A stretch of DNA of 64,000 nucleotides, taken from positions 1-64,000 of the forward strand of contig QIAU01000131.1 in the NCBI GenBank assembly GCA_003225055.1, in the 5' to 3' direction. Numbering within the stretch: the stretch's first letter is position 1; every line of letters begins with the position of its first letter. Position numbers and translations under genes: made by a program. The DNA is from Acidobacteriota bacterium (GTDB lineage Bacteria > Acidobacteriota > Terriglobia > Terriglobales > Acidobacteriaceae). This document shows, in pieces, positions 7,920 to 17,202 of this stretch. Below the pieces are notes generated by a model. The model did not search any database and was not told the DNA's origin. It worked only from the letters and a program-made list of their open reading frames with translations.

Positions 7920-9728
7920 CTACTGGACGCTTCCCGCATCATCGCCGAAGCCGTCGACACTCAACGCTGCGGTGCCATTTACGCTGCTGCCCCAGATGAC
8001 GGAGTTGCCCCAGATCACGCTGTTGCCGGCCAGGGTGCTATTGCCCCACACCACCGAGTTCCCCCAAATCACCGAATTGCCGCCTAGGACCAGATTGCCC
8101 CAAACCACGGAATTGCCCCAGATCACCGAGTTCCCCCAGACCACGGAGTTCCCCCAGATCACCGAATTGCCGAACAGCGCCGACAAGTTCGTCTCGAGAG
8201 AAATGGTGCCATCTGCGTTCTCGACCGCCACTGGCGAGAATGACGCCCCTTGCACCGGGTCGTTGTTGCCCATTGCCGCCGGGATGTTCAGATATCCCGC
8301 GCCCACAGTAAAAATATCGTACTGTTCCGTGTAGGTAAGCCCTGTAACCCGATCGAAGATGGTCGACTGGGACGGGAACGTCTTGTCAGCTGTCTTCATC
8401 AGCCGGCCTTTCACCGTGTCCGGGCTCAAGGCGCTGTTCTGCTGCAGCATCAACGCAGCAGCGCCACTAACCACGGGCGTGGCCATACTGGTGCCGCTTA
8501 GTGTGAAATAGCTTGGTAGAGCAAAGACACCATAGGTCAGGGGAAAGACCTCGTTGAACGGCATCAACTTGTCCAGGGTGCTGCCGGAAACCAACAGTGA
8601 CCGCATCTTGTTTCCGGGCGCCACCAGGTCGGGCTTCACGACATGATCCACCGGACTGGGTCCCTTCGAGCTGTAAGTTGCGATTTGGTCATCCGACTTG
8701 GAAGGGCTATTGCGGGTATTCATCGCGCCCACGGTGATCACAAAAGGATCATTCCCGGGGGCCCCCACGGTGCCGTATCCGTTGATACCCTGCGTGTTGT
8801 TACGGCCCCAGTTGCCGGCCGCTGCCACCACCACCAGCCCGGCATTCCACGCCGCTTCCACCGCTTGGCAAAGCGGATCTTGCGTGAAACTCTCATATAC
8901 CGAGCGCCCCAGTGACAAGTTGACAACCCGGATGTTATAGGTGGTCTTAAGCGCGACAGCTCGCTGCAAAGCGGCGATTACATAGGAATCCTGGCCTGCG
9001 CCATTGCTGTCCAGTACCTTCAGGTTGATCAAGTTTACATGCGGCGCCACACCAAAAATCAGGCCATTCGACTTTGAGCCGTTGCCGGCAATGATCCCGG
9101 CGACGTGCGTGCCGTGGCCGTAGCCATCGCGGGTATCTGTTCCGGGGACAAAGGTCTCGCTGTATACCACGCGGGATAACCCGGTGGCCGGGTCGTGCAA
9201 GTCGGGATGATCGCTGATCCCGCTGTCAATCACAGCTACGCCTATGCCGGTGCCATCCCAGCCGGCGGCCTGCTCGATATTGGCGCCTACCGTCTGCTCG
9301 GCATAGTCCGCCGCGCCGCTCACCGACCGGTTAGGTGAAATGTAGAGCACATCGGGATCTTCGGCCATCTGCGCAATGGCGCTGAGCGGGAGATCGAAGA
9401 CCTCACCCCTGATCAGCCTCAGATGGCGTATATATGTGCCGCCCAGGTTCGTCATCTTTAGCCGTTCAAGCCGGGTAGGCCGCGCTCGGAACTGAACAAT
9501 CACTTCGAGCTTCTCGTTCGCGAGCGGCGTATTCTGAGCGGCGGCTACGAGCTGCTCTAGTTCCGGAGATGTACGGTCGTCGCTGCGGCCCTTTCCCTTT
9601 GTTCCCCCCGGCCTGGCAAAGCACATGCTGGCCGACAACAGCAGCACAATCAGTCCTGCGAGTTGCCATCTCCAATTGCGGCCCTTGTTGCTTCTCTGCC
9701 AGCGGTTCGTTCTCTGGTGCTGACCCAT
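7920..9728 (-). CDS. Secreted S8 subtilisin-like protease with C-terminal NSV(I/V)WG repeats
   Basis: The 602-residue protein has a long basic N-terminus followed by a hydrophobic signal (WQLAGLIVLLLSASMCFA), a propeptide region and an S8 domain. Triad: Asp in AVIDSGISDHPDL (about 164), His in GHGTHVAGI (about 206), Ser in LSGTSMATPVVSG (about 413); oxyanion Asn in AAAGNWGRNN. Residues about 519-581 are hexapeptides of the form NSVIWG/NSVVWG with small variants (NLVLGG, NSTLAG). The ATG at 9728 is preferred over the in-frame TTG at 9746 because GGAG lies upstream of it. Roughly half the catalytic domain can be aligned by eye with the neighbouring subtilase, so the two arose by duplication and their repeat tails diverged separately. 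Confidence 0.9.
   Translation of the reverse strand: MGQHQRTNRWQRSNKGRNWRWQLAGLIVLLLSASMCFARPGGTKGKGRSDDRTSPELEQLVAAAQNTPLANEKLEVIVQFRARPTRLERLKMTNLGGTYIRHLRLIRGEVFDLPLSAIAQMAEDPDVLYISPNRSVSGAADYAEQTVGANIEQAAGWDGTGIGVAVIDSGISDHPDLHDPATGLSRVVYSETFVPGTDTRDGYGHGTHVAGIIAGNGSKSNGLIFGVAPHVNLINLKVLDSNGAGQDSYVIAALQRAVALKTTYNIRVVNLSLGRSVYESFTQDPLCQAVEAAWNAGLVVVAAAGNWGRNNTQGINGYGTVGAPGNDPFVITVGAMNTRNSPSKSDDQIATYSSKGPSPVDHVVKPDLVAPGNKMRSLLVSGSTLDKLMPFNEVFPLTYGVFALPSYFTLSGTSMATPVVSGAAALMLQQNSALSPDTVKGRLMKTADKTFPSQSTIFDRVTGLTYTEQYDIFTVGAGYLNIPAAMGNNDPVQGASFSPVAVENADGTISLETNLSALFGNSVIWGNSVVWGNSVIWGNSVVWGNLVLGGNSVIWGNSVVWGNSTLAGNSVIWGNSVIWGSSVNGTAALSVDGFGDDAGSVQ
7984..8172 (-). repeat. 18-bp coding tandem repeat (NSVIWG/NSVVWG units)
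   Basis: About ten in-frame 18-base units in the second subtilase encode Asn-Ser-Val-Ile/Val-Trp-Gly. The consensus differs from the neighbour's SAVWGN by a one-residue register and by Ile/Val alternation, while Trp-Gly is invariant in nearly all units. Two units are degenerate (NLVLGG and NSTLAG). Confidence 0.88.
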
Positions 9729-10126
9729 AGTTAAGTGACTCCGCAAACAGCCAGTCTTGATTCGCTGCGGGGAGTGTGGGACGTATTTTCAATTGCAGCC
9801 TTGATTCCATATCGCCCCAGAACCTAAATCGTTGAAAAGGTGTTGTTCACGGTGAATGCGCCCGAAAGAAGGGGGACAATCTGTCCTATAAAAGCCGTGG
9901 AAAAACCGCACCGGGACGATCTAAGCCAATCCCACTTAGCCACTTAGCCTGAAATCCTCTGGCAGCGGACAAGTTGTCCTAGCCAGGCAAAACCGCTGAG
10001 TCGGCATATTACGGACAACACGAAGGTTACTAAAGTTCTCTCCCCACCCTACTAATCGTTTGGTTTCTGAGCACTTAGTTGGTATTCAGGTATCTACCAG
10101 GCCCAGAGTCTGGATGAGGAAGGGGT
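9729..10126. other. Divergent intergenic region (398 bases)
   Basis: This lies between the divergent second subtilase (minus) and the HD-GYP protein gene (plus) and must hold both promoters. I see no ORF with a ribosome site, no tRNA and no match to the c-di-GMP riboswitch core. The right end contains AGGAAGGGG, the ribosome site for the TTG start at 10127. No confident -35/-10 pair was found. Confidence 0.5.
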
Positions 10127-12886
10127 TTGTCTAACCAAGAACAGTCGTGGCGCTACATGTCGCTGCGGGCACGCGGATTTATCAGCGTTGTCACCGCTGC
10201 CGGTGTGTGTGTGCTGGGTTGGGCCGTGCTGAATTGGTCTAGCCACGAACCGGTCAAGTTTTTCTGTTATCTGCTGGTGGCGCTTCTCGCTTCACGCCTC
10301 AAGGTTCATCTTCCCGGCATTACCGGCACGATGTCAGTCAATTTCTTATTTATTTTGTTGGGCGTCGTGGAACTCAGCCTGCCCGAAACCCTGGCCATGG
10401 GCTGCGCGGCGATTCTCGTGCAGTGCTTTCACCGCGATCGTCCTCAGTTTGTGCAAGTGGTCTTTAACGTTTGCGGATCGGCTTGGGCAGTTGCCGCTGC
10501 CTATCAGGTTTATGATCTGACCACGCTGCGCGCTCACGGTACTAACTTCTCTCTACAGCTGATTGCCGCAGCCTGCACTTACTTCGTGGGCAACACGGTT
10601 CCGGTTGCCACCGTCATTTCTCTTACCGAACACAAGTCGCTGCGCAAGATTTATTCCGAATGCTATTTCTGGTCCTTACCCTACTACTTGATGGGTGCAG
10701 GCGTTGCCGGCCTGGTGAGCTATTTCAATCGGATGGTGGAATGGCAAACCTCGCTGCTTGTTTTGCCCGCTGTTTACCTGATTTACCGGTCCTACCGGCT
10801 CTATCTCGGAAAGCTGGAAAACGAGAAGAAGCACGTTGAGGAAATGGCCAATCTGCACCTGCGGACGATTGAAGCGCTGGCCCTGGCTATCGAAGCCAAA
10901 GACCACACCACCCATGACCACCTGCAGCGGGTGCGGGTCTACGCCATTGAAGTGGCCAAGGAACTCAAACTGCCGCCTGGCGAGACGGAGGCCTTGCATG
11001 CCGCCGCCCTCCTGCACGACATTGGCAAACTGGCCGTCCCCGAGCACATCATTTCCAAGCCCGGCCGCCTCACCCCCGAAGAATTTGAGAAGATGAAGAT
11101 CCATCCCGTGGTTGGGGCGGAGATTCTGGAGCGCGTCCGCTTCCCCTATCCTGTGGTTCCCATTGTTCGCGCTCACCACGAGAAGTGGGACGGCACGGGA
11201 TACCCCCATGGCTTGAGAGGCGAAGAGATTCCCATGGGCGCCCGCATTCTGACCGCCGTCGATTTTCTGGACGCCTTGTCTTCCGATCGCCAGTACCGCC
11301 GCGCCATTCCCCTGCAGGAAGTCATGTCCCGGTTGAACCAGGAGTCGGGCAAGTCATTCGATCCGAAAATCGTGGAAGTTCTCCGGCGCCGATACCTGGA
11401 CATGGAGAGACTGGTACAGCGGCAGACGCAACAAGTAGAGTGGTCGAAGCTTTCCACGGACGTTAAAGTTGAACGTGGAGAGGCGCCGGCCACCGGTTTA
11501 ACCCATTCCGAGGAACGACAGCAATCCAATGAAGCCACCTTTCTGGCCTCTATTGCTGCTGCCCGGCAGGAAGCTCAGGCTCTCTTTGAGCTGAGTCAAG
11601 ACCTCGGCGCTTCTCTCAGCTTGGGCGAAACCCTGTCCGTCTTTTCGGTGAAACTTAAGCGACTCGTTCCCTACGATTCGATCGCGATCTACATTCGCCG
11701 CGATGACCAGCTGGTTCCCGAGCACGTCAGCGGGGACAACTTCCGCCTCTTCGCGTCCTTGCGCGTTCCGGTGGGCGCTGGCGTCTCCGGCTGGGTTGCG
11801 CAAAATCGTAAGCCGATGATTAATGGCAACCCTTCGGTTGAGCCCGGCTACTCCACCGACGGCGGCAAATACACGACCATGCGCTCCGCCCTGGCCGTAC
11901 CTCTGGAAGGCCTGGATGGCGTCGTCGGCGTCCTCACGCTTTATAAGTTGGAAAAAGATGCCTTCACCGCGGACCATTTGCGCGTTCTGCTGGCAGTCAG
12001 CTCTAAGATGGCCCTCTCCATCGAAAATGCTCTTAAGTACCAGCAGGCTGAAAGCTCCGCGACGACTGATTATCTGACGGGACTGCCCAACGCCCGCTCG
12101 TTGTTTCTACAACTGGACCGCGAGTTGGCGCGCTGCAAGCGGAGCAAGTCCACTTTGACGGTGATGGTCTGCGACATGGACGGCTTTAAGCAGATCAACG
12201 ATCGCTTCGGACACCTCGAAGGTAATCGCGTCCTCAAGCTATTTGCCCAGCGATTGAAGGAAAGCTGCCGCGAATACGACTATGTAGCCCGCATGGGTGG
12301 TGACGAATTCGTTGTCGTTGCTCCCGGTCTCACCGCCGACGCGTCACGGGTCAAGACTTTGACGCTGCGCGAGATGGCCAAGAAAGCCGGCTTCGAAATT
12401 TGCCGCGAAGATATTCTTTCCCTCAGCATCGGTCAGGCCGTTTACCCGGAGAACGGACTGGACGCGGAGGAATTGCTGGCGGAAGCCGACCGGCGCATGT
12501 ATCTCGAGAAACAGCAGCAACCCTGGCGCAAGAATCGTCGTTCCCAGCCGCGCCTCGTGTGTCGCGTCACGGTCACTCTACAGCCTGAAGGCAGCACCGT
12601 TCCGATTCTCGGCAACCTGTCCAATATCAGCCTGACTGGCGGCTATGTCGAGACCGGCGCGCTCCTGCAATCGGGCGCACGGGTCAGGATCTTTTTTTCG
12701 TCTGAAGACAACAGCCTGCAAAACGAAGGCACGGTGGCGCGCAGCAATCCTGGATCGGGTGTCGGTATCCAGTTCTCCGACTCGGAAGATCGCGACAAAA
12801 TGCACCGTATTCTGGCACACGTGGAGAGTGCTACCAAGTTTTACGACCGCGAACTGGGCTACATTGCCAGGATGGTCGCGCATTAA
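10127..12886 (+). CDS. Membrane c-di-GMP enzyme: HD-GYP, GAF, GGDEF and PilZ in one chain
   Basis: The 919-residue protein starts at TTG preceded by AGGAAGGGG. Residues about 15-225 contain six or more membrane helices (MASE-like sensor). An HD-GYP phosphodiesterase domain follows (about 235-430: LLHDIGKLAVPEHI and HHEKWDGTGYPHGLRGEEIP). A GAF domain occupies about 480-640. A GGDEF cyclase domain has an intact MGGDEF (about 724), a RxxD product-inhibition site exactly five residues upstream (REYD-YVARM-GGDEF), and the ending YPENG then AEADRRMY. A C-terminal PilZ domain (about 803-919) has NISLTGGYVETG. Synthesis, breakdown and binding modules of the same second messenger therefore sit in one polypeptide. 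Both catalytic signatures look intact; which activity dominates cannot be told from sequence. Confidence 0.93.
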   Translation: MSNQEQSWRYMSLRARGFISVVTAAGVCVLGWAVLNWSSHEPVKFFCYLLVALLASRLKVHLPGITGTMSVNFLFILLGVVELSLPETLAMGCAAILVQCFHRDRPQFVQVVFNVCGSAWAVAAAYQVYDLTTLRAHGTNFSLQLIAAACTYFVGNTVPVATVISLTEHKSLRKIYSECYFWSLPYYLMGAGVAGLVSYFNRMVEWQTSLLVLPAVYLIYRSYRLYLGKLENEKKHVEEMANLHLRTIEALALAIEAKDHTTHDHLQRVRVYAIEVAKELKLPPGETEALHAAALLHDIGKLAVPEHIISKPGRLTPEEFEKMKIHPVVGAEILERVRFPYPVVPIVRAHHEKWDGTGYPHGLRGEEIPMGARILTAVDFLDALSSDRQYRRAIPLQEVMSRLNQESGKSFDPKIVEVLRRRYLDMERLVQRQTQQVEWSKLSTDVKVERGEAPATGLTHSEERQQSNEATFLASIAAARQEAQALFELSQDLGASLSLGETLSVFSVKLKRLVPYDSIAIYIRRDDQLVPEHVSGDNFRLFASLRVPVGAGVSGWVAQNRKPMINGNPSVEPGYSTDGGKYTTMRSALAVPLEGLDGVVGVLTLYKLEKDAFTADHLRVLLAVSSKMALSIENALKYQQAESSATTDYLTGLPNARSLFLQLDRELARCKRSKSTLTVMVCDMDGFKQINDRFGHLEGNRVLKLFAQRLKESCREYDYVARMGGDEFVVVAPGLTADASRVKTLTLREMAKKAGFEICREDILSLSIGQAVYPENGLDAEELLAEADRRMYLEKQQQPWRKNRRSQPRLVCRVTVTLQPEGSTVPILGNLSNISLTGGYVETGALLQSGARVRIFFSSEDNSLQNEGTVARSNPGSGVGIQFSDSEDRDKMHRILAHVESATKFYDRELGYIARMVAH

Positions 12887-12909
12887 GCTAAGATATCGCC
12901 GGCATCCCC

Positions 12910-12944
12910 CGCCGGCTGTCGCGAGGACGTTTCGCCCTCGCCTT
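12910..12944 (+). repeat. 35-bp intergenic palindromic repeat, copy 1
   Basis: This sequence matches 38427-38461 at 32 of 35 positions. It contains the hairpin GCGAGG-(9 bases)-CCTCGC. Both copies lie in short gaps between same-strand genes, shortly before a ribosome site (GAAAGG, then CTCC). It is a dispersed REP-like element of unknown function. Confidence 0.75.
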
Positions 12945-12970
12945 CACTTCTTTCGAGAAAGGCCTCCGGA

Positions 12971-13831
12971 TTGCGTCAATTGGCAAAACACGTTGCAATC
13001 ATCCTGGTCACGGTCCTTCTTGGCGGACTTCTCGGTGCCACCCTGATTCGCTTTGCCCCCGGCTACGGCGTGGATGAGCAAGAGCTGGACGCTCGTTTGA
13101 GTGCCGGCAGCATTGAGGCGCTACGCCGCGCGAGTGCTCCTGATGAGAATCTATTCCTCTTCTACGGCCACTACCTCAAGCGGATGGTTCACGGGGACTT
13201 GGGAACCTCCCGCACTCTTCAGCGCCCCATTGCGCAACTGCTGCGCGAGCGCTTGCCCGACACCATGAAGTCAGTCGGACTTGGAGCGCTGCTGGGCTGG
13301 GCCCTCGGGCTGGCCTTGGCAATTCCAGTAGCGATGTCGCGCGCTTGGCTGGTCGATGCGCTCGCCAGTGTGATGGCAGGAATCTTGCTTTGTATCCCGG
13401 TGGCGGTTCTGGCACTGCTCTTCGTGCTGACACGTGCGCCCGCGCGCTTGGTCATTGCGCTCATTGTTTTCCCCAAAGTCTTTCGCTATGCCCGCAACTT
13501 GCTGGTACGAAGCGCCGCCTTGCCTCACGTGCTCACAGCTCGCGCCAAGGGTTTGAGCCATGCCGGCGTGTTTGTTTGGCATGTTTTGCCCCTGGCGGGA
13601 GCACAACTTCTAGCGCTGGCCGGGGTTTCGGTCAGCCTTGCCTTTGGGGCCTCCATCCCGGTCGAAGTTGTCTGCGATCTGCCTGGAATTGGCCAACTGG
13701 CTTGGAAGGCTGCTCTCGGACGCGACCTGTACCTGCTTATTAATCTGACGATGATGGTGGCGGTCGTGACCCTGGCGGCGAACTCCGCTTCCGACCTCTT
13801 GGGTGGCGCATTCGGCAGGAGCGAAGCATGA
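12971..13831 (+). CDS. ABC transporter permease, DppB/OppB type
   Basis: The 286-residue protein starts at TTG after a GAAAGG ribosome site. It has about six membrane helices. The N-terminal extracytoplasmic region contains YLKRMVHGDLGTS, typical of the DppB/OppB permeases, and the coupling helix region is RAKGLSHAGVFVWHVLPLA, the EAA loop. It would form half of the inner-membrane channel for peptide- or nickel-type solutes. Its stop overlaps the ATG of the next permease by four bases (ATGA), implying translational coupling. The substrate cannot be read from the permease. Confidence 0.88.
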   Translation: MRQLAKHVAIILVTVLLGGLLGATLIRFAPGYGVDEQELDARLSAGSIEALRRASAPDENLFLFYGHYLKRMVHGDLGTSRTLQRPIAQLLRERLPDTMKSVGLGALLGWALGLALAIPVAMSRAWLVDALASVMAGILLCIPVAVLALLFVLTRAPARLVIALIVFPKVFRYARNLLVRSAALPHVLTARAKGLSHAGVFVWHVLPLAGAQLLALAGVSVSLAFGASIPVEVVCDLPGIGQLAWKAALGRDLYLLINLTMMVAVVTLAANSASDLLGGAFGRSEA

Positions 13832-14634
13832 AATGGGTGCGTCGGGCAGCGATTATTTTTCTTCTTGCCGTCGCACTGGCCTGTGTCTTCGCCGAACGGC
13901 TTGCTCCCGCCGATTATGCGCATCAGTTCCGTGATATTCCGGATGCTCCCGCTTCTGCTGCCCATTGGCTCGGGACGGATGACTTGGGACGCGACCGTTT
14001 CTCGCGCGTTTTGCATGGAACGCGAATCTCGCTGCTGCTGGCCCCGGCCGCCGCGTTGATCGCAAGTTTCCTGGCTGCGGTGGTCGGAGGAACGGCTGGC
14101 TTTGTAGGTGGCGCGCTCGAGCGTGCGGTCATGTCGGGCACGGACCTGTTTCTCTCGCTGCCCTGGTTCTTTTTGTTAATCACGGTCCGGGCTCTGATGC
14201 CGCTGAATGTCTCGCCCATCACGTCGGTGATCATCACTTTTGCCCTGTTGGGTTGTCTGGGGTGGGCGGCGGCGGCCCGCGTTGTCTGTGCCGACGCCAG
14301 GTCCCTGAAGAACTCTGATTTCGCCCTCCAGGCGAGGGCTTCCGGAAGCAGCGGATATCGTCTGCTGCGTCATCATCTCTTGCCCAATCTCCGGCCAGTT
14401 CTTTATGCCCAGTTCTGGATTTCGATTCCGGTTTTTATTTTGACGGAGGCCAATCTTGGAATTCTGGGCCTCGGCGTCTCCGAACCGTTGCCCTCCTGGG
14501 GGAGCCTGCTGCGCGAACTGGAAGGCTATTCCTCCGTTACCTCCAACGCCTGGCAATTCGCTCCTCTGCTGTTATTCATTTCGGTCGTCAGTTGTTTTCA
14601 CCTCGTCGTGCTCGATCGGGAGTTACCTGCATGA
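13828..14634 (+). CDS. ABC transporter permease, DppC/OppC type
   Basis: The 268-residue protein shows the DppC/OppC N-terminal pattern: one helix, then HWLGTDDLGRDRFSRVLHGT, a hallmark of this family. It is followed by further helices and the EAA loop (LQARASGSSGYRLLRHHLLP). It pairs with the upstream permease and overlaps it at the start and the solute-binding-protein gene at the stop, both with ATGA junctions. This gives a tight permease-permease-binding protein operon. Confidence 0.9.
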   Translation: MKWVRRAAIIFLLAVALACVFAERLAPADYAHQFRDIPDAPASAAHWLGTDDLGRDRFSRVLHGTRISLLLAPAAALIASFLAAVVGGTAGFVGGALERAVMSGTDLFLSLPWFFLLITVRALMPLNVSPITSVIITFALLGCLGWAAAARVVCADARSLKNSDFALQARASGSSGYRLLRHHLLPNLRPVLYAQFWISIPVFILTEANLGILGLGVSEPLPSWGSLLRELEGYSSVTSNAWQFAPLLLFISVVSCFHLVVLDRELPA

Positions 14635-16253
14635 GCAAACGCTGGTTCGCATCGCTTTTCGTAATGGTCCTTACCCTGGGCTCCGCCACCGCTCAGTCCG
14701 GGACGGAACTGCGGTTCTGCCTCTGGTCCGAACCCAAGACTTTTAATCCGCTCCTCGTCCAGGACGATTCCTCCGAGACCGTCCGCTATCTGACCGGGGG
14801 CGTGCTGGTGCGCTTGAACCGTCAGACTCAGCAGCTTGAGCCAGAATTGGCAACGGCTTGGAAGACCAGCAGGGATGGCAGGACGATCACGTTCGCGCTG
14901 CGCCAGAACGTAAAGTTCTCAGACGGCACAGCGTTTTCCGCTGAAGATGTCGCTCACACAATTCAGCAAATGATGGACCCGAATCTGCACTCACCCACCG
15001 GCGATTCCTTCCGTTCCGGCGAAGGCAAGGTGGAAACCAAGGTCCTGTGGGCCGACAAGATCGCAATCCTTTTCCCGGCCCCCATTGCCGGCCTGGACAA
15101 ATTGTTTGATCAGGTAGCGATCATGTCGGCCAAGTCGCCGAAGAAAGAAAGGGCCGTGCTCGGACCGTATTATGTCGCCGAGTACAAGGCCGGGTCTCAC
15201 TTAAACCTCGAGCGCAACCCGAACTACTGGAAGCACGACTCCTCCGGACATCAACTGCCCTACATTGATTCGGTCCGCCTCGATATCCAGCAGAATCGCG
15301 ACATCGAAATCCTGCGCCTCCTGCGCGGAGAAATTCATCTCGTTAATTCGCTGAACGCGGAATATTTCGACAAAGTCATCGCGGAGAAGCCCGCGCTCGT
15401 GCACGATGCCGGCCCTTCGATGGACTCCGAGCAGATCTGGTTCAATCAGGTGGCGAGCGCGCCTCTTCCCGCCTACAAGAAGGCATGGTTCGGTTCCACC
15501 AATTTCCGGCGCGCCATTTCAGAATCAATCAACCGTGAGGATCTCTCCCGCGTCGTCTTTCGCGGACACGCTCGTCCGGCCACAGGCCCTGTATCTCCAG
15601 GGAATCAATTCTGGTTCAACACCAGGCTGCAACCGCATCCGTTCGATCAGAAGGCGGCCATGAAACGGCTCGAGCAGGACGGCTTCCGGGTGCAAAATGG
15701 CGCGCTGCGCGATAAAGACGGAAACGCCGTTGAGTTTTCGGTGGTCACCAACGCCGGCAACAGGTATCGCGAGCGCATGGCCACCATGATTCAACAGGAC
15801 CTTGCGGGCATTGGCATTAAGCTCCACGTTGTCACTCTCGACTTCCCTTCTCTCATCGAACGCATCGCCCGCACGTTTAATTATGAGGCTTGCCTGCTCG
15901 GCGCGGTGAATATTGGACTTGATCCCAGCGAGCAGATGAATATCTGGCTGAGTTCGGCGGAAAACCACCAGTGGAATCCGGGACAGAAGGCCCCTGAAAC
16001 AGCCTGGGAGGCGGAGATCGACCGCCTGATGCGGGCTCAGGCTTCTGAATTGAATGAGAAGAAAAGAAAGGAATACTTCGATCGCGTCCAGGAAATCGCT
16101 TGGGAGCAGGAACCCTTCATTTATTTGGTGAACAGAAATGCGTTGTCGGCTATCTCGACTTCGGTGCAGAATGCTCACCCGGTGGTGCTGCGGCCCCAGG
16201 TTTTCTGGAATATTGATCGGCTAAGTTTGGGTTCCGAGGTCGCGCAAAAATAA
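14631..16253 (+). CDS. Periplasmic solute-binding protein, SBP family 5 (peptide type)
   Basis: The 540-residue protein starts at the ATG overlapping the previous stop; the longer frame from 14592 lies inside the upstream gene and is less likely. A signal peptide (MSKRWFASLFVMVLTLGSAT) is followed by the family-5 pattern: LTGGVLVRLNRQTQQLEPELA, then FALRQNVKFSDGTAFSAEDV and LNLERNPNYWK. The length is normal for DppA/OppA-like proteins. It delivers an oligopeptide or similar ligand to the two permeases encoded upstream. No lipobox Cys is evident, so it is probably a soluble periplasmic protein. Confidence 0.9.
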   Translation: MSKRWFASLFVMVLTLGSATAQSGTELRFCLWSEPKTFNPLLVQDDSSETVRYLTGGVLVRLNRQTQQLEPELATAWKTSRDGRTITFALRQNVKFSDGTAFSAEDVAHTIQQMMDPNLHSPTGDSFRSGEGKVETKVLWADKIAILFPAPIAGLDKLFDQVAIMSAKSPKKERAVLGPYYVAEYKAGSHLNLERNPNYWKHDSSGHQLPYIDSVRLDIQQNRDIEILRLLRGEIHLVNSLNAEYFDKVIAEKPALVHDAGPSMDSEQIWFNQVASAPLPAYKKAWFGSTNFRRAISESINREDLSRVVFRGHARPATGPVSPGNQFWFNTRLQPHPFDQKAAMKRLEQDGFRVQNGALRDKDGNAVEFSVVTNAGNRYRERMATMIQQDLAGIGIKLHVVTLDFPSLIERIARTFNYEACLLGAVNIGLDPSEQMNIWLSSAENHQWNPGQKAPETAWEAEIDRLMRAQASELNEKKRKEYFDRVQEIAWEQEPFIYLVNRNALSAISTSVQNAHPVVLRPQVFWNIDRLSLGSEVAQK

Positions 16254-16377
16254 TACGGTGGTCATTGTGACCAGCGGACCGTCAGTTGCTGTCATTCCCA
16301 GACGCTTCCGCGCCGAGGAATCTGGGTTTTGTTTGGCTTGGCGCATGTTGATTCGAGTTTAGGGCCCTGAGGACATT

Positions 16378-17196
16378 GTGGACACAACCGACCTCCTATT
16401 GAAGCTTCGCCTGAGCGCCGGCTACCCGGGCAAACCGGGCGTCTTGCAGCACCTTGCCCTCGATATCAATCCTGGGGAAATCGTCGGGCTGGTGGGTCAA
16501 AGCGGCTGCGGCAAAAGCACGCTGGCGTTGGCGATCCTAAAGCTTCTTTACCTGAAAGGCGCGAGCGCCGAGGGCTACGTTCACTTTAACGGCCGTGACC
16601 TGATGGTCCTCAAAGAACGCGAGATGCGCAAGCTGCGCGGAAAGGAGATCGGCCTGGTTCTGCAGAGCCCCATCTCATCCCTCAATCCCGCGCTCAAGAT
16701 CGGGACGCAATTAAAGGAAGCCTGGAAGGTCCATGCTCGTGGGACCCGCGATGAACGCCAGCAGGCGATTGCGGAAGCCATGAGAAACGTGAGCTTGCCC
16801 GAGGAAAAAGACTTTCTGAAACGTCGTCCCTCCCAGCTGAGTGTTGGCCAGGCGCAGCGGGTGCTCATTGCGATGGCGATCCTGCACCGGCCTTTGCTGC
16901 TCATCGCCGACGAGCCGACCAGTGCCCTCGACCTGATTACCCAATCAGAAATCTTGAAGCTGTTTGTCAGTCTCAACCGGAACCTCGGTATGAGCATTCT
17001 GTACATCTCCCACGACCTGCTTTCCCTTGCCACCATCAGCCAGCGCGTGGCTGTAATGGACAGGGGCACCATCGTGGAATGCCGTGCCACCGAAGAAATC
17101 TTCCGCACACCCAGCCATCCCTATACTCGGCAACTCGTACGTGCACTGCCGGTCGCCCCGCAAACCGTCGCGGCCGCTGCTAGGGCGGCTCTATAG
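16378..17196 (+). CDS. ABC transporter ATPase, DppD/OppD type
   Basis: The 272-residue protein starts at GTG. It has Walker A GQSGCGKST (about residue 40), a Q-loop in GLVLQSPISSLNP, signature LSVGQAQRV (usually LSGGQ, so the second position is Val), Walker B LLLIADEPTSALD and a switch His in YISHDLLS. The C-terminal TPSHPYTRQLVRALP is the oligopeptide-transporter extension. It lies 124 bases after the binding-protein gene, presumably in the same operon. Most Dpp/Opp systems have a second ATPase (DppF); none follows here, so this one may act as a homodimer or with an ATPase encoded elsewhere. Confidence 0.88.
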   Translation: MDTTDLLLKLRLSAGYPGKPGVLQHLALDINPGEIVGLVGQSGCGKSTLALAILKLLYLKGASAEGYVHFNGRDLMVLKEREMRKLRGKEIGLVLQSPISSLNPALKIGTQLKEAWKVHARGTRDERQQAIAEAMRNVSLPEEKDFLKRRPSQLSVGQAQRVLIAMAILHRPLLLIADEPTSALDLITQSEILKLFVSLNRNLGMSILYISHDLLSLATISQRVAVMDRGTIVECRATEEIFRTPSHPYTRQLVRALPVAPQTVAAAARAAL

Positions 17197-17202
17197 CGGG
17201 GC

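Noticed and set aside
6010-8172. Periodic direct repeats resembling a CRISPR array
   Set aside because: The units are 18-base coding repeats in open frames (VWGN hexapeptides) with no unique spacers.
9830-10126. c-di-GMP riboswitch upstream of the HD-GYP protein gene
   Set aside because: The conserved core and receptor motifs of GEMM-type riboswitches are not present.
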